A stretch of DNA of 64,000 nucleotides from Inonotus obliquus (GCA_032164295.1 JAJHTX010000010.1:1240001-1304000); one strand, 5' to 3'. Positions 33,601 to 44,580 are shown, numbered from the stretch's first letter. The notes: generated from the letters alone by a model not told the origin. Made by a program: numbers and translations.

Positions 33601-35097
33601 CTGGACATGACTCCCACTCTGACGCCGAATCTGGATACGAATACGTGATTGATCAGAAAGGAGAGGCGGAAGGAGAGTTGAGTTTTGAGAAAAGAGCTGA
33701 ACGTGCAGCGGCTTTTTACCAGAGCGCCGTCGATACCCAAGTTAGTGCGTTAGCGATGTGGAATTTAGGTTGGATGTATGAGAATGGGGTTGGTGTTCCT
33801 CAGGTCAGTTACTTTTACGTAGCTTAAAGACGCTAAGGCGCTAACCGTTTCTCTCCTACACGCTTGTTCGCATACACTTATAGGATTTCCACCTCGCAAA
33901 ACGCCATTACGACCTCGCACTAGAAACTAATAGCGAAGCTTACCTCCCTGTTGTACTTTCTCTCATTAAACTACATGTTAGGAGTATCTGGCATACTCTT
34001 ATGGGAGGCCAGAATGGGTTAGCGCTTTGGCCCGTTGAAGGTACGTTCCTTCGTTTGCTCTACTCGACATTCATATCACATTGCTCTCGCGCGCCCTCCC
34101 CCTCCCTTCTTTGTTTTGTTCTTCCCCCCCCCCCCCCCCCCCCTCGCCGTCTCTGAACTAATGTCTCCCGTTCGTTCATCTATGATCTTTTATAGAACAA
34201 GACGCCAAAAACCAAAACACTCTAACCAGCAGCCACGAGCGCGACCGTGAACAAAGAGGCGACCTCCCTACCCCTCCAAACCCCAATGACGCTGACCCGC
34301 GTAGTAACCAACGTGCCGGAGGCGGAGGTCGGGACGAGTATAGTGACGATGTGGAGGATGCTCAGTGGTATAAAGGTAAAGCGAGGGATGACCATAGAAG
34401 GAGAATGCGTCTTGCTGGTGGTGCTGATGCCGGGGTTGAAGAAGACGAGGATCCTATCGAGGTACGTTCTATCTCTAGCCATCTTATCAATACCTACTAA
34501 TGTACTTGAGTAAAGTGGGCCCGTGAACGTCGTCTAGCAGAAGAACGTGAACGAGATCGTGATCGTGATCGAGATGGCGGAGAATACGATTTCGGACCAG
34601 ACGATTATTTCGATGCTGCAATTCGTCATCCTGGTCGTCGTGATCATCCCAACCAAAATCGCCATAATCACCAACATACACACGCACAACAACAACAACA
34701 TCAACATCAACGAAATCACCATCATCGCCAACAACACCTCCGAGACCAAGAAGAAGAACTAACAGACGACTTTGCAGAAACGATGATCCTAGTTGTTTTG
34801 TGTCTTCTCGTCTCTGTTTTGATGTACATACGAGGACAGTGGTTTGAGAGGAGGAGGAGGGAAGAAGAGGAGAGGAGGCGTGGTGATGCTGGTGGGGTAG
34901 GTGCACCGGTAGTAGGGGGAATCGGTGGCGCACCGGTAGTCGGCGGAGGACAGCAGCTACCACCCCAGCAACATCAACAACAACAGAATGTAGGAGGGAT
35001 TGGAGGAGCACAAGGTGGGGGTGTGAATCAAGGTCAAGGAGGGTTGTTCCCTCCTGAAGGAGATCCTGCTCGAGCGGAGTGGGACGTTCTTCGATAG
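30661..35097 (+). CDS. hrd3: SEL1-repeat ERAD component (Hrd3/SEL1L)
   Basis: ER-membrane subunit of the HRD1 ubiquitin ligase, recognising misfolded lumenal proteins for ER-associated degradation. An N-terminal hydrophobic segment (GLIFFVVFMFAATVVRGQ) acts as signal sequence. An inner ATG at 30724 is an alternative start. About eleven exons, roughly 1,200 residues by my joining, longer than yeast Hrd3 owing to Ser-, Gly- and Gln-rich inserts. SEL1 repeats are clear: YYTFAAHGGDQGSQMALGYR with AGIGVNDDCGVALEWYERAA; GYIGRMYLRGEGVKQDYWMA with RLWFERGAEW; and NLGWMYENGVGVPQDFHLAK. The C-terminus has an Arg/Asp-rich then His/Gln-rich stretch, one membrane helix (TMILVVLCLLVSVLMYIRG) and a Gly/Gln-rich cytosolic tail. 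A 20-C run sits in an intron. Topology agrees with Hrd3: large lumenal part and one C-terminal anchor. Confidence 0.92.
34124..34143. repeat. Homopolymer run of 20 C
   Basis: Twenty consecutive C residues inside an intron of the Hrd3 gene, next to a pyrimidine-rich tract. Its length is likely to be error-prone in sequencing and variable between strains. Confidence 0.85.
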
Positions 35098-35871
35098 ATA
35101 GTCCTTCCTTCCCTCCTTCCTTTCTTCAAGCCCCTTGCTCTGTTTGTTTGTTCGTTGTTCTGTTGTTCTGTTGTATCGACTACAAAAAGGTAAATCTAAA
35201 GCAATGCAATACAGTGATTTCGGTCGTTGTCTGTTTCTGTTCTGTAGCAGTAAGCAGTAAGCAGTATAGCAATCAAGAGAGAGAATTATTCGATAGACGA
35301 AATGAAATGGCTGATAACAAATCGAACGCAACGTCGACACCCGTCCTATTTCTCTCCTTCGAATCCTCCTTCCATTTCGTTATCGCCTCGTCCCCCGATT
35401 CATCGTTTCTATCTCGTTTGCCGTCTTAATAGCGTGTATTCAGACTCAGACTCAGATGCATACTCGCGAAAATGCGAACAATCTATGCAGTGACAAACTG
35501 ACAACATGGTCTCTGAGTCGTCTCGCCCAGACTGAGGGTGTTGTTCGTGCCCCTGAGGTCATGGAGGTGGAAGTTAGTTTCATATGTACCCGTGTTTTAC
35601 TAGGAAACGGCAGAACGAATAGAGGAAATAAGGAAGAATAGCAGTAGCGAAAGGGAGAAACAGAAGGACGTACCCTTCGTTCCTTTCGTTCATTCCCCTT
35701 CTTCCCCTCTTCATCCAGAGTAGAATCGAAGAGCGTTTCTTAAAATTGCATGTTATCTCGCTCCTCGATGTATCGTTCGAACTTTGATTTTCATCTTTAT
35801 TCATAACCTTCTGTGCATCATCTTCAATGACTTCGAACCTCATACATCAATATTATATAATGTTTTGAAAA
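35098..35871. other. Spacer between Hrd3 and F-box copy F5
   Basis: The left part is the Hrd3 3' UTR (TTCC/TTGT-rich). No supported gene; small open frames near 35079-35429 and 35580-35843 lack any domain. Confidence 0.5.
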
Positions 35872-37560
35872 TTATTCACCACACCATGCCGATTCCATTT
35901 CGTCCAGTCTAAACGTCCCATGCCACCACTCCCTACAGCAACACCACACCCTACTGCAATCAAACTCGATGTGTATACCTTCAGTGTCCGCCAGATATCC
36001 AACAATCATTTTTATGAAATTCGGCGTCACTCCATCGCAATTTTCAAAGCGGATAAGTCGTTGATGGAGCGCGGGGAAAGCATCTGGAGAATGGTCATTG
36101 GAAAGACCGACTCTAGTTCCGGTGTAATTGCTAATTCCGTGGTAATTGTCCAGACGCAGATTGTCCTTTCTAAATAGGAGGTGGATCCTTTGAAGGATGG
36201 GCATGCGTACTTTCCCAATCAAGACGATGCACAATGGAAGGAAATCGTGATTATCGAGACGCAGATGACCCTGATGAATTTCGCACGAGACGAGGCAGGG
36301 TAGGGTCACCGCCGAACACCAATGGTCATGCATATGCGAAAGCCAATCTTCATCATTGGTATAAACGGAGAGCGCTTCGAGCGCTTCGGTCGATTTCAGG
36401 AAGTCCAGTAGCAAATCTAAATTAAATATAAATTCGTTGGTGATCAATGTAAAGCGAGTCAAGCGTTTGGCAAGCGATGGCTCGGGAGTGAAATTGACCT
36501 CCAGACTCCGCAGTGAAGGGAAATCGCAGGCGTGGTCAAAGCCACCCGAGTTCGACATGCAAAGAGATAGATGTTGGAGAGAGGTTTGCAGATGCAAGGA
36601 ATTCTCTCAAGGAGTTCAAGGAGTCCAGATCATTGCATTCGATACGGACCAAAGTGCACCTAACAAGACCTTTCCCAACAGTGGGCCCTGGTACGAAGTC
36701 GACCCAAAGGTTTTGTAGCGACGGAGTATGCCGCCTTTCGAAGGAACGCAAAACGGAGTTACGGCAGCCTCGTATCATCAGACTACGAACACTCTGCATG
36801 GCCAGACTGTCTAGGATTCGTTGGGTCTCTTCAACGTCTTCGCATTCATAAAACCGCAGCTCCTCCAGACGCAATGGCAGAATAAAGTCCAAAGAGCGTT
36901 TGTAGAACCGGTCGACATTTTCCTCGGGGTCGAGCCCTCGTTGTTCAGTCCAATCTGCGTAATAGTCGCTGCTCCTGACATCGTCACGGTCCCATATCTC
37001 AGCCTTCAACGAACTGAACCGATTTCCCTCTGCAATCGCGACCATCTGCTCCGGTGTCTGACCAATCACGAGAGGGTGACCAACCCACATCTTCCGCATC
37101 GACAACATTACCGTCCTGAACCGCCTACATACCAGGGATAGTTCCACCTTCTCCTCTAACGTTTCTGCTGCGTAAGCGAATATCTTGGGAAGTACATCAT
37201 CCGGAATTAGATTTAGTCCATAGTTCAGTGCGCTGAGGGATATGTGGTCCTCGAACTGCTTGGCCGTAATGTTCATAGTTTCCACGAATGCTTGAAGGCT
37301 ACGAAGCGAACTCCGCATATCTTTAATGTACTTGGCGACGTCGTCATCTCGCGATTTTCTGCTTTCGCTGATGAGGCAGGTTAGTGAGATCAAGGATGCT
37401 CGTCCTTGGCGACTTCGCCATCTCGCGATTTTCTGCTTTCGCTAAAAAGACAGGTTAGTAAGATCACGGGTGCTCGTCGTGTGGATATTCACTTTCTGCT
37501 CCTTCTATAATGTTTTGCATCCATCAACAAATGCCCGTCAATCCGCTACAGCATGTTCGA
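35872..37560 (-). pseudogene. F-box/LRR-like gene with frameshift, family copy F5
   Basis: A family member of the short-linker class. The main exon carries the linker (SSLRSLQAFVETMNITAKQF), F-box (LNLIPDDVLPKIFAYAAE, VELSLVCRRFRTVM), family block GQTPEQMVAIAEGNRFSSLK and repeats to LREFLASAN. Near 36585 the frame shifts and the next leucine-rich block (LQTSLQHLSLCMSNSGG) continues in another frame to 35872, ending FRLDEMESAWCGE. The expected first exon is recognisable at 37500-37560 (EHAVAD, RAFVDGCKT) but has in-frame TGA and TAG. Between exon 1 and exon 2 a stretch of about 65 bp is duplicated in tandem. One shift could be sequencing error; together with the stops in exon 1 it is probably a pseudogene. 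Confidence 0.82.
37325..37475. repeat. Tandem duplication of an F-box exon/intron joint
   Basis: Two adjacent units, about 37336-37400 and 37407-37473, each contain the TCTCGCGATTTTCTGCTTTC core followed by a GGTTAGT(G/A)AGATCA stretch and GTGCTCGTC or ATGCTCGTC. The unit spans the intron 1 acceptor and the first codons of exon 2 of copy F5, so the acceptor is doubled. Confidence 0.75.
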
Positions 37561-39019
37561 GATTGCAAAGCACGAAGGAGAAATCGGAGTTGTCGTGCGA
37601 TAATGTCATAGGGGCAATATGTCCAATTTACAATTCGAGGTCAGAGGGTATATTCTCCCCCAGGAGTGGCGAAATTCGGGTGGGTTGGTCGGTGGGTTGG
37701 ATCAGGATAAAAACTTGCTACTGTCCAATGTGGTAATATTGATCATCGTGATCTACTTCTCCTTATTAAGGAATTTGAATCGGTTCAAACGGCGCGAGTA
37801 AGTACTAAATTCAGACTATTTCAATTATCCAAGTCCACGATCCTATATTATATGGCCACAGAATATCACTGGAACTGAAACACCGGAGCTCCATTAATTC
37901 TCAAGTCCAATCCCAGACCCAGAATAACTGAAATAAAGTAGCACGGAGGATTAGGGTTCCGCAGCCTACATATACAAGGTCCAATACAGATACATTCCGT
38001 ACTTTATGACTCCGTATTTTTTCATTCCAAGCAAGATACGGAAATTGGTAGGTTGTGTATATGGGATATGGCCGTATACGGCAGCAAGAAGAATTGACAA
38101 GAAATCAAGTCGAGCAAACATCAAGATTTGTGAGATCTATCTTTCGACCGCAGCCAGTGCTTCATTGAGATGAGTATGTGATGTTTCTGACCTCGGACGG
38201 GCACGGTGACGTCCACAGACAAGTTGCATTGCTACAAATAACAAAAGGTATCAGAGACAATACACATTCTATTCAAAAATGAAAGCATCTGCTTGCCTGT
38301 GTTGACCAACAGACCTCATGTACATGTCATCGAAGTAACAAAGGTATGAGGGAGGAGATAGCGTGTCGTGCAGAGTGATCAGCATAGCCGATCACCCTCA
38401 CCATCACGAAAAAAAATAAATCTATACGAATATACATTATATAATCATGTCCAAGCATCTTAGTCATCATATACAGGGTCCATCGCGATTTTAACTGGAT
38501 TATAAGTGAAGTACAAGTCGTATATTTGGTTGTAAGCATAGAATAACGATTTTCGCTCGCTATAAGGAAATACAATGGTAACAGTCTCCATATAGGTACT
38601 AAGAAAGCCATTTGTCTGATTTATAGTGTAAATATCATTGTAATCTTGTGTTTATAAAGTAACTAGAATAATAGTCGAAGCTATACAAGTCCAGAACAAA
38701 TATTCTTGATCTCTTATTATCCAGGAAAAAGAATTTCAAGAGAACCAAAAGTTCTCTTGAGAATTGCTTGTCCTTTATTAGAGTTGTTGAGTGCGTATAA
38801 TGAGAGGGTAAGTGCGAAATACTCATTACAAACGATAGAAACGACTTCTTGAGTAAAAAAAATCAGCTTGCGAAATAATAAGTATCACGACAGAGTTATT
38901 TTCTTCTCATGTTGACAAGTTAGTACGTGTGACGTCATCACTTTATTCCATACTTATTCAAGTCCGATGTGTTGTCTCTTCCTTCTGCCACCGCCATCTC
39001 GTGCATCCCGTTCTCTTTT
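37561..39019. other. AT-rich spacer
   Basis: No gene supported. Composition is AT-richer than the flanks, with frequent stops on both strands. Nothing resembling a transposon end or RNA gene was recognised. Confidence 0.5.
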
Positions 39020-39345
39020 ATAATCCCTAGATGTCCACCATCGTTTCATTGCTGAGGAGTGCGATTGGGATTTTACGCATTGAGGAAGTTGTTTACTTAC
39101 AGCCATCCCACGATCGAAGATAGATGAGACCGCAGATGTTAGCGCTTTCGCGCGTGTCCTACAGGACCCAACGGAGTGCGATGGCACAACTTTGTAAAGT
39201 TGTTTTTTCCATTTATGCATCATGTATTTGTACAGTTCTGATGCCTTCGTGTAGCTATAATCCGAGAAAGGAGACGAGATATGTTGGCTACAAGAATCAG
39301 GGTGCGACATGCTACATGAACTCATTGTTACAGTCGGACCTATAA
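39020..39345 (+). pseudogene. Fragment of a USP7/Ubp15-type ubiquitin protease
   Basis: Three shifting frames carry pieces, in order, of the ubiquitin-specific protease related to USP7/Ubp15. First comes HHRFIAEECDWDFT (end of the MATH domain, near 39034-39075) followed by a stop. Then come the HPTIED, ADVSAFARVLQDPT and WHNFV pieces. Last is KETRYVGYKNQGATCYMNSL, the catalytic Cys box at about 39269-39330, including the Cys in GATCYMNSLLQS. The sequence stops right after this box. Only about 100 residues of an enzyme of over 1,000 are present, with several frameshifts, so it is a dead fragment. Directly beyond it, in opposite orientation, begins the histidine kinase fragment at 39353. Confidence 0.8.
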
Positions 39346-39352
39346 CCAACCT

Positions 39353-40205
39353 TCACACCCCTTTCACGTCAGGAACAACAGCTTGTCCACCGAGTCTACC
39401 TTCAGTAACGACTTCGATCGACACGCAAATAACTTCGTTTGCAAGTGACGAAAGTTGGGCAACCATGCTGTTCACGGTTTCCTTTAGGTCTAACATTTCA
39501 CCCTGCACATCTACGTCGACAACCTTGGACAAGTTTCCGTGCGCGATAGCCTTTGTGACTTTCAAAATTGAACGCACTTGGTTAGTGAGGTTGCTTGCCA
39601 TTTTCTGCGCGACCCTGGTGAGTACCATTGTTGCAAATAGGTTCTCCAAATAGTACACTCACGTCCACATTGCGAGTCAAGTCTGCCCAAATGCCCTGAA
39701 CGCCTTCAACATGAGCCTGTCCACCGAGGATACCTTGTGTACCGACTTCAAGCGCGACACGTGTGACTTCGCTAGCGAACGTGCCAAGCTGGTCCACCAT
39801 GGAATTGACCGTCTCCTTAAGAGTTGCCATTCCACCCTCGACCTGAATTTATACCTTCTGGGTCAAGTCACCACGCGCGACAGCAGTAGTGACTGCCGCA
39901 ACAGACCGCACTTGATCCGTCAAGTTTGAGCGCATTCGGTTCACGATATCAGTGCCCAAGTAAAGATCGATAAAGAATGAAGCGAACATACGTTAACTGT
40001 AAGCCGTTCCCATACTCCCTCTGCATCCGGAACGACTACTTGACCTCCCAACTGACCCTGATTGGCTACTTCAAGTGTGAGCCTCGTATCCTCAGTAGCT
40101 AACGCTCTCAGTCTACTAACCATTCCGTTTACAATATTCTTGAGATCCAGGATCTCTCCATGCTTGGAGAGGTCTTCGACAGCGACAACTTCCGCAACCT
40201 GAGCT
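39353..40205 (-). pseudogene. HAMP-repeat fragment of a group III histidine kinase (Nik1-like)
   Basis: Read on the minus strand, about three HAMP-linker units of the Nik1/Os-1 osmosensing hybrid kinase are present. The first is EDLSKHGEILDLKNIVNGMV to [20 protein letters not shown]. The second has [20 protein letters not shown] and [20 protein letters not shown], with [20 protein letters not shown]. The third runs from [20 protein letters not shown] to VTEGRLGGQAVVPDVKGV. Introns are still there: GT donors follow the VN and NVD residues. An in-frame TAA interrupts LTQKV-IQVEG near 39875. The fragment lacks the start, the kinase domain and the receiver. Retained introns show it arrived by DNA duplication and not through an mRNA copy. 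Confidence 0.85.
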
Positions 40206-40930
40206 TGGGAAAGTCCAATATCATATATCTCAGAGATGGTTACGAAAACAATGTGTCCGGGAAGGTCGAGTTACCCGTCCTGGCCAAAAACATCGGCGTA
40301 TCACCTCTCTTCGATCGTAGAGCCTCTGCGCATATTGCACGTTTGTAGGACGGTGCGTACTTTATTACTCTCTTTTGGTGAGCTATGGTCATATTTATGC
40401 ATGCATCCACCTCGGAAAAGGAGAACGGATCCGACCAGGCCATATACATGGAGTCGAGAGGGCGAATGAGGCTGCACTCAATTGCGAGCCGTTGTTATAA
40501 TAGTCCATACGACGACGATTCAGGCAACGAACGTACCAGCATTTATCCTGTGCTCGAGACACTTTTCCTTCAGGAAGTAGGTTTCGAAGAGGGTGCTGAT
40601 TGGTGGATCGCTTTCATTGAAGTGCCAAAGTTTCGAGGGAAAGTCCAATGTCACATATCTCAGAGATGGGTACGAAAGCAATGGGTTGAGTTATCTGCCT
40701 TGGACGAAAATATCGGTGAGTCTCGACGTGAAGCTAGGGAGCACATTTGGAACGGTGGGGTGGTGGGGCTCTTCTTGGCGAGGCATTGGTTGAGGGTATG
40801 TATCCTTGGTATGTCTATCAACCTACACGTTCCGAAAAGAACATGGTATGTGCTGAGGAGTGCATTGAAACGAAGCCTTCAATGTTGTTGTATGGTAGTC
40901 ATGTTTAAAGTACAAATCAATTTAGCTACA
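40205..40930 (+). repeat. Unidentified relic with two diverged copies of one block
   Basis: A stretch at about 40208-40305 (GGAAAGTCCAATATCATATA, CTCAGAGATGG, TACGAAAACAATG) recurs at about 40638-40718 with about 80 percent identity by eye. The second copy lies in an open frame (40385-40948) that includes EEGADWWIAFIEVPKFRGKV, which looks protein-like but which I cannot assign. Likely decayed duplicate exons of an unknown gene, part of the fragment mosaic. Confidence 0.4.
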
Positions 40931-41264
40931 TTTTTGCTATTTCATTGAGTGATAGTTTGGGAAAAGAATTATGGGTCATCGAGCTGGCTTGTATGCACTT
41001 ATAGCACTTATATACCACCATCATGCTGACGAAAATCAACGATTATTTTAGTCACTTATAGGTCGGTGAGGTCCACTATATTCACTTGTACATATCTGCA
41101 TACATATATCAGGATTTCACGTATCTGAAAGATATACAAGGATTTCGTCCGCTTATTGTACCTTCTAGTCGCTTGTCAGATCGTGAGGTCCGCTACATTC
41201 ACTTTCATAAAATTTATTAAATTTACAAAATTTAGGGGTCATATATGTATCTTGACTTTTTCGT
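40931..41264. repeat. AT-rich spacer with imperfect direct repeats
   Basis: Two imperfect copies of a block of about 42 bp, near 41052-41093 and 41167-41210, share AGTC(A/G)CTT, TCG(G)TGAGGTCC and CTA(T/C)ATTCACTT. Related pieces (GGATTTC, TATACAAGGATTTCG) fall between. No coding evidence. Confidence 0.45.
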
Positions 41265-41569
41265 GATGTCTTGCTTACCAATTGTTCATTTGTGCAAACT
41301 GCATATGTAGTATTCCACAGTATAAGAATGCTTCGTTACATTGTAGAGGCAATTACCTCCTCATTCCTTTCACTAACATTCTACATACAGCAAGCGTATA
41401 CTGACATTCCAAACCAAATATGAAGACGCCGATAGGGTTTAAAGCAGCAAGAGAAGGTGTGTTCATATGGCAGAAGTCTATTGTACCTTCCGCCTTTGTA
41501 ATTATAAATTATGAGATTCGACGAATACTCATGACTTACTAAGAGGCTAAGACTGCTGGATGGAAATTG

Positions 41570-41846
41570 ACGTATGAATTCCATAAATGTGGCGACGTTG
41601 GATTTTGGATTATATATCGTATGTGTTCCTCGTCGTAAGTCATTGATATTCCTTACATGTGACACTTTGGAAGTGAATGACACGTCAGACAAAGAAGCCA
41701 GACTCAAACGAGTGCCAATTGCAGAGAATTTTCATGCGAAGTATGGGAGTTTTTCCGAGGCATGGAACCGTATGAAATCTAAACACAACATTGAGACAAA
41801 TGCTTCGGGAAGTCTCAATGACAAGGAAGATAGCGGCTCCGAGTAA
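41570..41846 (+). pseudogene. Small unidentified relic in unit A
   Basis: Plus-strand pieces GWKLTYEFHKC (about 41558-41590), WIIYRM, then in frame FHAKYGSFSEAWNRMKSKHN and NIETNASGS (to 41846). The equivalent place in unit B (45848-46080) reads GWNLTYRKLDQANGDEYWEI, then SFTRAWNQMKSDHKIGTNA. The two are alike in layout but differ strongly for copies inside an otherwise near-identical duplication. I do not recognise the protein. Stops separate the pieces. Confidence 0.35.
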
Positions 41847-42979
41847 CAAGCGTGGTTTCGGGTATCCAGATGGCCCATTCAGAGGTTGAAATGGTGATGT
41901 AGTCTTGTAGCTACATAATTAGCTTTGTTACTGCTGGGGATTCACCTAATCTGTTATTCTGTAAGGATATGACACCCTATAAACATTGGTAAGTCGAGTC
42001 GAGTCAGTAGCGAACAGCTCAATTGTCCAGTGGTGAATCGGAATTCACAGAAACACAAGTGAACTACCAGAGATTCTGAGACTGATTGAGTTGTTGGTGA
42101 AAGAGATCGATGAGTCGTTCCTGGTTGCATTATTAGGGTCATTGAAATCAGATCGTGAAGTTTGACTTCAATAATCGTGTGTGTCTTGAATCACTGGATG
42201 GAATAATTTGAGAGATGATGCCAGTGCGAGCTTCGCGTCTGATATCTCCGAGCTTTTGTGTGTGTATGATACATACGACTTCGTCGTGTTTCGCACATGT
42301 GTGTGGAAGGGGGTTTTCCACTTCATTACTTTGCTTCATGTTTGCCTGCCAATTGTTCATCTGTGCAAAGTTCCCAGAACGAGTTCAGTACATACTGCAT
42401 AGTATGTACAGTGAGAGAAGGGTGATTCTGCATGACTTATTCAAAGTTATACGATCGTATATTGTATGGTCACAGAGTAGCGCTGGGAGGGATCATAGGA
42501 AGGCTCTTACTGAAACGCTGGCAGAACTCCATCTCAAGTCCCATCCCAGACTCCCAGAGTGCCAGCCTAAGAATTACAGAAGCAAGGAGGATGAATAAAC
42601 CAACTTGCGCCTGCCAATGCCTCAAGTCACTCACTACGGTCCCTGGTACCTCCGCAGCTCAGTCGCGACCCCTCCATATGACCATTGGCACTCGGGATTC
42701 AGAATTGTAGACGAAATGATTCACATCGCGATTCTGTCGTGTGCATTGCTGGTTGAACAGTGACCTCAAGTCTTCACCTCTGATCAACTCCTTTGTCGAG
42801 GGGTTAGCTGTATTTATTCGCTTAAAATGGCTCATTTCTAATCCTCAATCCAAACCATGAACCCAGAACTCCGTGTTCAGTGATTACGGAGAAATCGCGA
42901 CATAGTATATACATGACAGGAGGGTCCTGTGTACAAACTTTGCACATCCACGCATCAGTATTACATGACGATTTGAGAG

Positions 42980-44580
42980 TCATTCACCGAGCCAGACCGA
43001 TTCCATTTCACCAAGTCTATACGTCCCGTTCCTCCACTTCCTGCATTGATAAAATTCGATATTGGAGGATCGTCTATTTTGAGAGTTCTGTTCCTTCAGT
43101 GTCCATGAGGCATCCGGCAAGCGTGTTTACGAAATTCGGCTTCACTCTCCAGCACCATTCAAAGCGATTAAGTCGCCCACCAGGAATGGTGAAAATATCT
43201 ATCTGATGGTTCCGTACATAGAAGCTCCAGCCTTCGAAGGACATGCATGCGTAGTTTCCTGACCAGAACCCATGGTGAGACACAAGTCGAATGTCTAGTC
43301 ATGCGATCGGTACGGCCTTGATGAATATCGCATGAGACGAGGCAAGGTGGATATACTATTCGCAGCCAGTCGACCATCCAGGTCACGTCAAGAAAGACTA
43401 GAAAGACTCCTTTCGCGTGGTTGCTGTAAACGGAGAGCGCTTGAAGTGCTTCGGTCGACGATAGCAGTCAAGTAACTCTATCGGCTCTGTCAAAGAAATA
43501 GGACCGAACCAACCAAGTCAGGTACTTGGCAAATGACGGATGAGGAGTGTAACTGACCACCAAACTCCGCAGCGAAGGGAGGTCGCAGGCTCCGTAAAGC
43601 AAACTTCTACAATAGGTAAAGAGAGCTAGATACTGGAGGGAATTCGCAGATGCAAGGAATTCATCCAGCTCACCATTTCTAACGCCCACTAATTTGCACG
43701 AAGTCAGATCTCCCCCGGCAGTGGGTCCCGGTAGGAAGTCGGCATCTAGGTTTTGTAGCGACGGAGTATGCCGTCTTTCCGGGCTACGCAAAACAAGGTT
43801 GGGGCAGTGCCGCATCACCAGAGTACGAGCACTCTGCATGGCCACGCTGTCCAGGATCCGTTGAGCCTCTTTTACCTCTACGTCAAGGTTTCGAATCTGC
43901 AATTCCTCCAGACGCAACGACAGAACATAGGTCCAAAGAGTGTTCATAGAAGCGGTCGACAAACTTCTTAGGGTCGAGCGGCTCTAGCTCTCGTTTTCTG
44001 GCCCAAGATTTGTACGCCACACTGCTCTCAAGTTGAGAGTCTCAACTGCATCGCACCCGCGGATGATAACATTCAACGAGACGAGACGATTCCCCTCCGC
44101 AATCGCGACCATCTGCTCCGGTGTCTGACGAATCTCGGGACGATGACCATCCCACATCTTCCGCGTCGATATCATTACCGTCCGGAACCGCCTTCATACC
44201 AGTGATAATGCCACCTTCATCTCCAGATTTCCCTCGAGATCCCTTTTGTCCAACCAATCGCGTCTTCCTACTAAATGGCGTAGTTCCGTGGTAGAAACGG
44301 ATATATGTGAGAAAGCACCTCATCCGGGATGAGACCTATCCGATAATTCATCGCGGTCCGGGAGATGTCGTCTTCGGATTGATGCGCACAGTACTCTCGA
44401 ATGCGCGAAGGCTCTTTCAGCGAGCTCCGCATATCCTCAATGTATTTGATTTGTCAACGTCAAAGTCGCGCGATTTTCTGCTCGATGCAGTAGGTTAGCG
44501 AGTATACCAGAGACGTAGACGTCCGCTCACCGCTCTTCGAATGATGTTGTACAGCCATGAACGAATGACCACTGCATGAT
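42980..44580 (-). pseudogene. F-box/LRR-like pseudogene, copy F6A
   Basis: Recognisable pieces of the family in order on the minus strand: degraded exon 1 near 44530-44575; linker and F-box region with indels (the open frame there is a shadow); the GQTPEQ-like block as RQTPEQMVAIAEGNRLVSLN near 44075-44135; then LRLEELQIRNLDVEVKEAQR, AMQSARTLVMRHCPNLVLRS, HTPSLQNLDADFLPGPTAGG, ASANSLQYLALF, ACDLPSLRSLVVSYTPHPSF; and a C-terminus interrupted near 43070-43480. Frame changes at several places and a deletion in LDSLREFLA (here LDEFLA) exclude a functional product. Paired with copy F6B at 47229-48775. Confidence 0.85.

Noticed and set aside
34547..34762. Asn/Ile-rich 71-codon frame
   Set aside because: It is an alternative-frame reading of the His/Gln-rich region of Hrd3.
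37561..41264. Helitron or other transposon ends around the gene-fragment mosaic
   Set aside because: I looked for terminal hairpins, inverted repeats and transposase-like frames and saw none that I could support. Capture remains a hypothesis.
42215..42598. 127-codon frame repeated identically at 46474-46857
   Set aside because: Identity comes from the DNA duplication. All frames are conserved equally and the protein has no domain-like features, so conservation is no evidence of coding.
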